From NCBI GenBank assembly GCA_029777755.1, contig JAKORQ010000014.1:1-11036 (forward strand): a stretch of 11,036 nt of DNA. Direction: 5' to 3'. The position numbers and the translations under genes are program-made. Below, piece after piece: positions 6,169 through 11,036 of this stretch. Under the pieces are notes generated by a model. It did no database searches. It was not told the origin of the DNA and was given only the letters and a program-made list of their open reading frames with translations. The stretch is from Planctomycetota bacterium (GTDB taxonomy: Bacteria; Planctomycetota; Phycisphaerae; Tepidisphaerales; Tepidisphaeraceae). Every line of letters begins with the position of its first letter. Within the stretch, counting starts at the first letter, position 1.

Positions 6169-7680
6169 ATGACGGCACAACCAGCCGAAAGATCGTACGC
6201 CAAATTGCTTGCACCCCGGGGAGACGGTGAGCTGCTTCTCCATCCCGGTGGACGTCAGTTCTTGCGCGATACGTGGGATAACCTACAGCGCCTGCGCGGA
6301 GCAGACGCGAAGATTGGCGGCGTTCCCGTGCATCAGGTTCGCCGCTGGATGCGACGCTGGATCGGCCATCGCGAGGATGATCGGCCGATCATCGCCACGG
6401 GACACCAGACAGAGCTGTACCACCCGGGGGTATGGGTAAAGAACGCGGCGATTGCGGCCGCCGCCGAGCGCATCGGCGCTTCGGCGTTTCACTTCGCGGT
6501 GGATATGGACGCTCCCAAACACTTGGTCTACCGCTGGCCGGGTGGCGGGCAGCCGTTGAGTGATGATCCCGCCCAGACACGGGCAAGCTGGAGCGGGTTG
6601 GTAAAGCCGCCCTCGCGCGAGCATGTGATGCGGATCGCAGAAGAGTCGCGGGCGGCGGCCGAGACATGGAGCATCGCGCCATGTAGCAGCGTCTTTTTCG
6701 ACCGGCTTTCCCGCAGCGGCGATGCCGTATCGGTGTCGGAAGCCATCACCAGCGCCCACGGCGCGGCCGACGCCGCCCTGGGGCTGAAGTACCAGACGAT
6801 CATTGCCTCCACCCTCACACGATCCACTGCGTACCTGCTGTTTGTTCACGATATCTGTGCCCGAGCAGATGAATATGCCCGCGTCTATAACGCCGCCCTG
6901 GCACGCTTCCGCAGGATCCACGGCATCGCATCGCCCGGCCGGCCGATGCCGGATCTGTCGCTGGATGATGAGTTCTGCGAAGTGCCATTCTGGCTGGATG
7001 ACCTGGCGGATGGCCAGCGTAAGAGAGCGTCGGTCGTGAAGATCGACGGCATGTGGTGCCTCAATGTGGCCGGCGAGATATTCCGCTTCGACCCATCGGC
7101 GAAAGATGCCTGGCAGCAAGCGGAAAGTTTCGCCGCGTGGCTGGCGCAGATGAAACTGCGACTGGCACCGCGGGCGCTTACGCTCACCAGTTTCCTGCGG
7201 CTGGCGGTGGTGGACCAGTTCGTTCATGGGATCGGCGGCGCGATCTACGACCAGGTGACCGACAGCCTGCTGCAGGACTGGTATGGCATGGAGCCGCCGG
7301 CGTTCTCGGTGGCGACGGTGACGTTGTTCTATCCTGCGGCGGCCGGGCGGGAACGCACCTGCGTGGAGTGTGTCGCGCGTGATCTGCGTCGTGCCCGGCA
7401 CGCAGCGCTGGGTGAGAGGAAGATGCAGCTTGTCGGGCAGATCGCGGCGTCGCCGCGGCGCTCACCCGAGCGCGCTATGCTCTTCTCGCAGATGCACCGC
7501 GAGCTTGACTCTGCCATCGCACAGGACAGTCGCGTGGCAGAGCAGGAAGAACGCTACGCAAAGGCGCGCGAGGATGCAGCGATCGACAAGATGCTCTTCG
7601 ACCGCGAACTGCCATACACAGTGCAATCGGAGAAGCGCCTGGCCGACACCATCGCGCGAGTACGGGAGGCATTCCAGTGA
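6169..7680 (+). CDS. Uncharacterised protein with BshC-like architecture (possible thiol-ligase relative)
   Basis: Soluble 503-residue protein that I cannot name firmly. The layout recalls BshC, the enzyme that adds cysteine to glucosaminyl-malate in bacillithiol synthesis (about 540 residues). An N-terminal Rossmann-like part has ATGHQTELYHPGVWVKNAAI (about 76-95), similar in position and pattern to the BshC 'GQQ...GPLY..yK' segment. FAVDMDAPKH (about 109-118) falls where BshC has its 'PVFW...EDHD' stretch. LAPRALTLTSFLRLAVVDQF (about 332-351) with HGIGGAIYDQVTD (353-365) resembles the BshC 'RPv.qd...P...Yv.GpgEiaYfaq' segment. A charged helical C-terminus (about 400-503), probably coiled-coil, also fits. 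A CxxC pair occurs at Cys398/Cys401. No bshA or bshB lies in the window. The motif similarity is from memory and moderate; the family could instead be a separate lineage with its own reaction. The gene is divergent from the AsmA-like gene. No Shine-Dalgarno sequence precedes the ATG. Confidence 0.6.
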   Translation: MTAQPAERSYAKLLAPRGDGELLLHPGGRQFLRDTWDNLQRLRGADAKIGGVPVHQVRRWMRRWIGHREDDRPIIATGHQTELYHPGVWVKNAAIAAAAERIGASAFHFAVDMDAPKHLVYRWPGGGQPLSDDPAQTRASWSGLVKPPSREHVMRIAEESRAAAETWSIAPCSSVFFDRLSRSGDAVSVSEAITSAHGAADAALGLKYQTIIASTLTRSTAYLLFVHDICARADEYARVYNAALARFRRIHGIASPGRPMPDLSLDDEFCEVPFWLDDLADGQRKRASVVKIDGMWCLNVAGEIFRFDPSAKDAWQQAESFAAWLAQMKLRLAPRALTLTSFLRLAVVDQFVHGIGGAIYDQVTDSLLQDWYGMEPPAFSVATVTLFYPAAAGRERTCVECVARDLRRARHAALGERKMQLVGQIAASPRRSPERAMLFSQMHRELDSAIAQDSRVAEQEERYAKAREDAAIDKMLFDRELPYTVQSEKRLADTIARVREAFQ

Positions 7681-7777
7681 GAGGGCGACCGCGCGTGTGA
7701 ACCGCCCCGGCGGCACCGCGTATGACCGATAGCTGTAGGAAGTAACCACCAAGGGCTAACGGGGTTGGTTCCAGAAG

Positions 7778-8689
7778 ATGTGGAGAAGGGTAGCAGACTG
7801 GGCTAAGCACAGTCCCCGGGTGTTGGCGCTTGCCGACTGGCTGGGGCGAGGCAGGGGCCGCTTCCGCGTGCTGGATCGATTCCTGGCGCGCCCGAAGCCT
7901 GCGCGCCTCAAGCCCAGGCTGGACCTGTGGGAGTCATCACTATTGGCTGCCGCCCATATCGGACATTCCACCGTTTTGCTGCGCATCGGGCACAAGACGA
8001 TCCTCACCGATCCTGTGCTTGGTGGGCGAGTTGGAATTGGCCTGGGGCTTTTCACCGGCGGGCCATCACGCCTGATCGCGCCGGCGCTGCGAGTCAACGA
8101 GCTGCCCAGGCTGGACCTGATTTTGATTTCGCACGCTCATTACGATCACCTGGATCGGCCGACCCTCAGGCGATTGCCCAAGGACGTACCGGTGATAACG
8201 GCCGCCGGCACACGCGACCTGATCGACGATCTTGGCTTCAGGAGAGTGCGAGAGCTGAATTGGGGCGACAGCGCCCAACTGGAGAACCTGACCATCCGCT
8301 CATGGGAAGTACGGCACTGGGGGGCGCGCACCTTCAACGATCGCCATCGCACTGCATGTTCCTACGTGATCGAGGCGGACGGCAAGCGCGTGCTGTTCGG
8401 TGGCGACAGTGCCTTTGGGCATCACTTCACCTCGGCCGGGAGAATGGACCTGGCCATCCTCGGGATCGGCGCCTACAACCCGTGGGAGGCGGCCCATGCG
8501 ACGCCGGAGCAGGCCTGGATGATGGCCGACCACATGCGGGCAGATTTCGTCATGCCCATGCACCACAGCACATTTCGCCTGAGCCACGAACCGATGGATG
8601 AGCCGCTGAAGCGTTTTCGTGATTTCCGCGGCGGATACCTCAACCGCATGGTCGCCAGCGAGATTGGCGAGTCCTGGTCGCTGAACTGA
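7778..8689 (+). CDS. Metallo-beta-lactamase-fold hydrolase (NAPE-PLD/UlaG-like)
   Basis: Probable two-metal hydrolase of 303 residues. The core metal motif HAHYDH (HxHxDH) is at 119-124 in LILISHAHYDHLD. An early strand motif IGHSTVLLRIGHKTILTDPV spans about 61-80, and Asp210 (FGGDSAFG) and His262 (MPMHHSTF) supply the later metal ligands. His180 in VRHWGAR and the IGAYNPWE segment (230-237) match the NAPE-hydrolysing phospholipase D / RomA / UlaG branch of the superfamily. The substrate is likely a phosphodiester or lactone, but this cannot be fixed. No signal peptide is evident; residues 1-50 are basic and Arg-rich, so the protein is probably cytoplasmic. It follows the BshC-like gene after 97 bases. 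The sequence before the ATG (CCAGAAG) is at best a weak ribosome site. The superfamily is certain, the subgroup probable. Confidence 0.92.
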   Translation: MWRRVADWAKHSPRVLALADWLGRGRGRFRVLDRFLARPKPARLKPRLDLWESSLLAAAHIGHSTVLLRIGHKTILTDPVLGGRVGIGLGLFTGGPSRLIAPALRVNELPRLDLILISHAHYDHLDRPTLRRLPKDVPVITAAGTRDLIDDLGFRRVRELNWGDSAQLENLTIRSWEVRHWGARTFNDRHRTACSYVIEADGKRVLFGGDSAFGHHFTSAGRMDLAILGIGAYNPWEAAHATPEQAWMMADHMRADFVMPMHHSTFRLSHEPMDEPLKRFRDFRGGYLNRMVASEIGESWSLN

Positions 8690-8727
8690 CCTGCTGCCCA
8701 TCCGCTTCCCGCTCGCTGACTCTTCAC

Positions 8728-8733
8728 TAGAAT
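8728..8733 (+). promoter_or_regulatory. Candidate -10 element implying a leaderless mRNA for the EEP-family gene
   Basis: TAGAAT at 8728-8733 (5 of 6 to consensus) ends 6 bases before the ATG at 8740, so transcription would begin essentially at the start codon. It is the same hexamer as in the MFS promoter, and both are followed by C. No Shine-Dalgarno sequence is present. The -35 region is weak. Confidence 0.4.
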
Positions 8734-8739
8734 CAGGCC

Positions 8740-9504
8740 ATGCGCGTGATCAGCTACAACATTCTTGATGGTGGCGTGGGGCGGGCCGACCCGATCGCCG
8801 AGGTCATTAAAGCGAATCGGCCGGATGTCGCTGCCCTGGTGGAGGCCGACGACCTTGCCGTGGTGGAGCGCATCGCCCATCGCCTGAACATGGACTTTGT
8901 TCACGCGGCCGCTAAGACACACAGCGTGGCGATCCTGTCCCGTCTGCCAATCATCGAGTCGGTGAACATCGCAGCGCTGGATGACAGCGTGGGAACTTCC
9001 TTCGCCATGGTGCAAATTGGTGCGAGCAAGGCAGACAGCTTTGGACTGGCAGTGCTTCACCTGCATCCCTACGGCACGCACGAGGATGAGAAGATCCGCC
9101 TGCAGCAGGTCAGCGCGGTGCTTAAGCACCTTTCCCGCTGGCGCGAGCAGGGGTTGGCGCATCTCCTGGTGGGGGACTTCAACAGCAACTCGCCCACGCA
9201 ACAGATCGATCCGAAACGCGTGCGTCAGCATACCCAGCGCGACATCGAGGCCAACGGCGGGGATCTGCCGCGCGAGGTGATCAAGCGTGTGCTGGCGGCG
9301 GGATATCTCGATACCCTTCACGCGCACTGCCCGGAGAAGGCGGATACGTCCGGCACGTTCTCCACGCAGTTCCCGGGTGAACGGGTGGATTTCATCTTCA
9401 CCTGCGGATTCGCACAAGGGAGCATCCGCAATGCCTGGATCGAGCAGGATCGCCTTGCCGAATATGCCAGTGATCATTTCCCGGTAGGCGTGGAGCTGGA
9501 GTAG
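8740..9504 (+). CDS. Endonuclease/exonuclease/phosphatase (EEP) family protein
   Basis: Metal-dependent phosphoesterase of the DNase I / exonuclease III fold, 254 residues. The family's conserved residues appear in order: Asn7 in ISYNILDGG, Glu35 in ALVEAD, SVAILSRLP (62-70), the His pair in VLHLHP (105-110), and Asp146/Asn148 in VGDFNSNSP. Asp217 in RVDFIF and the terminal Asp245/His246 in SDHFPV complete the set. All catalytic positions look intact, so the enzyme is probably active. The substrate could be nucleic acid, a sugar phosphate, a phospholipid or an inositol phosphate, as members differ widely. There is no signal peptide, since the first beta strand starts at residue 2. It begins 50 bases after the hydrolase gene and has its own candidate promoter. 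It ends 2 bases from the oppositely oriented AraC gene. Confidence 0.93.
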   Translation: MRVISYNILDGGVGRADPIAEVIKANRPDVAALVEADDLAVVERIAHRLNMDFVHAAAKTHSVAILSRLPIIESVNIAALDDSVGTSFAMVQIGASKADSFGLAVLHLHPYGTHEDEKIRLQQVSAVLKHLSRWREQGLAHLLVGDFNSNSPTQQIDPKRVRQHTQRDIEANGGDLPREVIKRVLAAGYLDTLHAHCPEKADTSGTFSTQFPGERVDFIFTCGFAQGSIRNAWIEQDRLAEYASDHFPVGVELE

Positions 9505-9506
9505 CG

Positions 9507-10382
9507 CTAGCCGACGCGGGCCAGCCTGCGGTATTCACGCGGAGTCGTGCCTTTGTACTGCCGGAAGCGGCGATTGAAGTTGGACAGATTCTCAAAGCCG
9601 CAGTTGAGGGCGATGGTGGTGATGGGCGCATCAGTGTGCATCAGCTGCCGACAAGCCAGTCCGATGCGCCAGGCGTTGATGTAGTCCACGTAGCTCTTGC
9701 CGACCATTCGCTTGAAGAAGCGTGAGAAGCCGGCCGGGGTCATCTGCGCCATGGCGGCCATCTCCGCCTGCTCGGGGGCCTCGGGCATCCGTTCATGCAG
9801 GTATTGCATGATCTTCTGGAAGTGGGAGAAACTGCCATCGGCGCTGGAAGGCATCGGCGGCGCAGTTGAAATCGGCCGGGCAGCGTCACATTGCAAAAGC
9901 TCCTCGAAAGCCTCCAGCAGCAGGGCAAATCTCCTGGCCGACCCGGCCGGGGCGCTGACAATTTCCCACATGAGCTGCCCGACCGTCTCCCGCTGCGGGC
10001 CGTCGATCTTCAGCCCGCACTGGCAGCGGGGAAGAAGCTGCGGCAATCGGCTAAGCTCTGCCCACTGATCCCCGAGTTTGTGGAGCATCGAGGGAGGGAA
10101 CTGGATCACGATTGCCTCCGCCTGCGTCGACGATTCACTGGAATACCAGCTATGCAGCAGCGATCCGCCCAGCAGGCACAGGTCGCCTTCCTCAAATGGC
10201 TGGATCGAGTCGCCGACGAATCGCATGCCGTGCCCCTTGATGATGAGCGTCAGCTCGACCTCGGGGTGGTAATGCAGTGCCAGGTTCCACCGCTCGCCGT
10301 GCGTATGGAGCACATGAAACGAGCTACGGGGATCGAGAGTGATGGCCTCAAACCGAGCATGATGTGACGACAGCCGGCGCAT
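9507..10382 (-). CDS. AraC-family transcriptional regulator with N-terminal cupin sensor domain
   Basis: DNA-binding regulator, 291 residues from the ATG at 10382. An N-terminal cupin-type domain (about 10-100) contains LHYHPEVELTLIIKGHGMRF (36-55) and FEEGDLCLLGGSLLHSW (63-79), the usual AraC ligand-binding motifs. The C-terminal AraC domain (about 185-285) holds two helix-turn-helix units. These are seen in MAAMAQMTPAGFSRFFKRMV (208-227) and in ITTIALNCGFENLSNFNRRF (254-273), followed by the signature KGTTPREYRR. The frame also opens at a TTG at 10457 (316 residues). I prefer the ATG because a TATAGT -10-like element lies between the two starts. The gene is divergent from the second URO-D-family gene, 132 bases away. 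This arrangement suggests it senses a small molecule, perhaps a sugar, and controls that gene and itself. Confidence 0.93.
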   Translation of the reverse strand: MRRLSSHHARFEAITLDPRSSFHVLHTHGERWNLALHYHPEVELTLIIKGHGMRFVGDSIQPFEEGDLCLLGGSLLHSWYSSESSTQAEAIVIQFPPSMLHKLGDQWAELSRLPQLLPRCQCGLKIDGPQRETVGQLMWEIVSAPAGSARRFALLLEAFEELLQCDAARPISTAPPMPSSADGSFSHFQKIMQYLHERMPEAPEQAEMAAMAQMTPAGFSRFFKRMVGKSYVDYINAWRIGLACRQLMHTDAPITTIALNCGFENLSNFNRRFRQYKGTTPREYRRLARVG

Positions 10383-10400
10383 TGGTGGTATCCGCTTGTC

Positions 10401-10406
10401 ACTATA
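10401..10406 (-). promoter_or_regulatory. Candidate -10 element for the AraC-family regulator
   Basis: On the minus strand this reads TATAGT (5 of 6 to consensus), 18 bases upstream of the ATG at 10382. A weak -35-like TTTCCC sits 17 bases further upstream (10424-10429). It supports the ATG start over the upstream TTG at 10457. Confidence 0.4.
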
Positions 10407-10503
10407 TGCCCCCTGGGATCGGTGGGAAAGATCAAAAGCGTATTGGTTCGCGGTCAATTGACGGGAAGTAGCCGCCGGTGGGAGTGGTAAGTTATTGACG
10501 AAT

Positions 10504-10508
10504 GGGAG
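10504..10508 (+). promoter_or_regulatory. Ribosome binding site of the second URO-D-family gene
   Basis: GGGAG at 10504-10508 lies 6 bases before the ATG at 10515, in a good position to set that start. Confidence 0.65.
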
Positions 10509-10514
10509 AAGATC

Positions 10515-11036
10515 ATGAGAAAGCCTGATTTTGCGCAGCTCGCCAGGGTGCTCCAGCGCAAGTGCCCGGATCGGCCGACCTTGTTTGAGTTCTTCCTCAA
10601 TGGCCCGCTATATGCCAGGCTTTCAGGCGAAGATCCCGGCCCCTGGGGAAGTATCGAGTGGTGCCGCACGGTTGCCCGGGCGTTTGCGGCGGCGGGGTAT
10701 GACTACTTCACCATGCACGCATCCAACTTCGGCTTCCCTACCGGAAAGCAGCATCGCGAGAAAAGCATCTCGCAGAATGAGGGGGCAGTCATTCACGATC
10801 GCGAGAGCTTCAATCGCTACCAGTGGATGGAGCCGGACGACTGCGATTTTTCCCGCATGGAGCAGACGTCGGGGATCCTGCCGGAGGGGATGAAGATCAT
10901 CGTCTTTGGCCCAAACGGCGTGCTGGAGAACTGCATCAATCTCTGCGGCTACGAGAACCTGGCGATGATGGTGATGGATGATCCGCGCCTGGCGGCCGAC
11001 GTGTTTGAGGCGGTGGGATCGCGGCTGGTGCGCTAC
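10515..11036 (+). CDS. Uroporphyrinogen decarboxylase family protein (3' truncated by window)
   Basis: The N-terminal 174 residues of a URO-D-superfamily protein; the frame is open to the last base, so the end lies outside the window. Visible family features are MRKPDFAQLARVLQRKCPDR (1-20) with PTLFEFFLN (21-29), and FGPNGVLENCINLCGYENLA (131-150) with the following DDPRLAADVFEAVG (155-168). The latter matches the family's 'Gp...e....l.Gye.la..l.ddPelv' region. The zinc-motif part of the barrel, if present, would be beyond the edge, so the subtype cannot be judged. It differs clearly from the family member at 2022-3053: its N-terminus is PDRPTLFEF-type rather than MTPRERV-type. The GGGAG site supports the ATG. 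Its probable regulator is the divergent AraC-family protein. Such AraC/URO-D pairs suggest a catabolic or methyl-transfer role induced by a substrate, not haem synthesis. Confidence 0.88.
   Translation, partial: MRKPDFAQLARVLQRKCPDRPTLFEFFLNGPLYARLSGEDPGPWGSIEWCRTVARAFAAAGYDYFTMHASNFGFPTGKQHREKSISQNEGAVIHDRESFNRYQWMEPDDCDFSRMEQTSGILPEGMKIIVFGPNGVLENCINLCGYENLAMMVMDDPRLAADVFEAVGSRLVRY

Larger units (their letters stand above)
10383..10514. promoter_or_regulatory. Divergent AraC / URO-D-family intergenic region with short direct repeats
   Basis: This 132-base gap is the longest in the window. It contains ATTGACG twice (10457-10463 and 10494-10500, 37 bases apart). It also contains CGGTGGGA twice (10420-10427 and 10476-10483, 56 bases apart). 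AraC regulators often bind direct repeats between divergent genes, so either pair may be an operator. No good -35/-10 pair was found for the rightward gene, which would fit activator dependence. The repeats are short and could be chance. Confidence 0.35.

Noticed and set aside
6065..6214. A 50-codon extension of the AsmA-like gene
   Set aside because: The AAGGAG site and the hydrophobic anchor fix the start at 6064. The extension would overlap the divergent gene.
6283..7401. Long minus-strand open frame opposite the BshC-like gene
   Set aside because: No recognisable domain, and it lies wholly inside a better-supported coding region. It is a GC-rich shadow frame.
7701..7712. CCGCCCCGGCGG as a terminator hairpin after the BshC-like gene
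   Set aside because: The stem is only 4-5 base pairs with a tiny loop and no following T run.
8473..9477. Long minus-strand open frame across the hydrolase and EEP-family genes
   Set aside because: It spans two genes whose catalytic motifs are clear on the plus strand, and shows no motif of its own.
10458..10493. TTGACG with TAAGTT as a promoter for the second URO-D-family gene
   Set aside because: The spacer would be 24 bases, too long for a sigma70 promoter, and no -10 exists at 16-18 bases.

Overview
The window is a gene-dense, GC-rich (roughly 60%) piece of bacterial chromosome. It holds eleven protein-coding genes, two of them cut by the window edges, and every gap between genes is under about 135 bases. 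The gene set suggests a Planctomycetota-type bacterium, possibly Phycisphaerae-like: uroporphyrinogen-decarboxylase-family (URO-D) proteins, an AraC regulator divergent from one of them, a BshC-like protein, a short AsmA-like protein, and sparse Shine-Dalgarno (SD) sequences. This assignment is an inference from gene content and style, with no marker gene to prove it. I see no tRNA, rRNA, CRISPR array, insertion sequence, integrase or phage gene.

Left part (1-4462). A TetR-family regulator, truncated at its start, sits 2 bases upstream of a MATE multidrug efflux pump and very probably controls it. Facing the pump is a URO-D-family protein with the His-x-Cys...Cys zinc pattern of MtaA/CmuA-type methyltransferases. 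Divergent from that gene is an MFS exporter with a good sigma70-like promoter and an SD sequence.

Middle part (4463-7680). On the minus strand an AsmA-like membrane-anchored protein (upstream) is followed by a solitary DNA methyltransferase with FAGSG and DPPY motifs. The methyltransferase ends 4 bases from the stop of the MFS gene. Divergent from the AsmA-like gene is a 503-residue protein that I cannot name with certainty. Its layout and several motif positions recall BshC, the last enzyme of bacillithiol synthesis.

Right part (7681-11036). A metallo-beta-lactamase-fold hydrolase of the NAPE-PLD/UlaG type and an endonuclease/exonuclease/phosphatase-family enzyme follow on the plus strand. 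An AraC-family regulator on the minus strand ends 2 bases from the latter. It is divergently transcribed from a second URO-D-family gene that runs off the right edge; regulator and target probably form one unit.

Overall this looks like ordinary housekeeping and accessory chromosome: two efflux systems, two URO-D-family enzymes, hydrolases and a methyltransferase. I found no convincing new multi-gene system. The most worthwhile items are the BshC-like protein, the solitary methyltransferase, the zinc-motif URO-D protein without a visible corrinoid partner, and the repeat-containing AraC/URO-D intergenic region.
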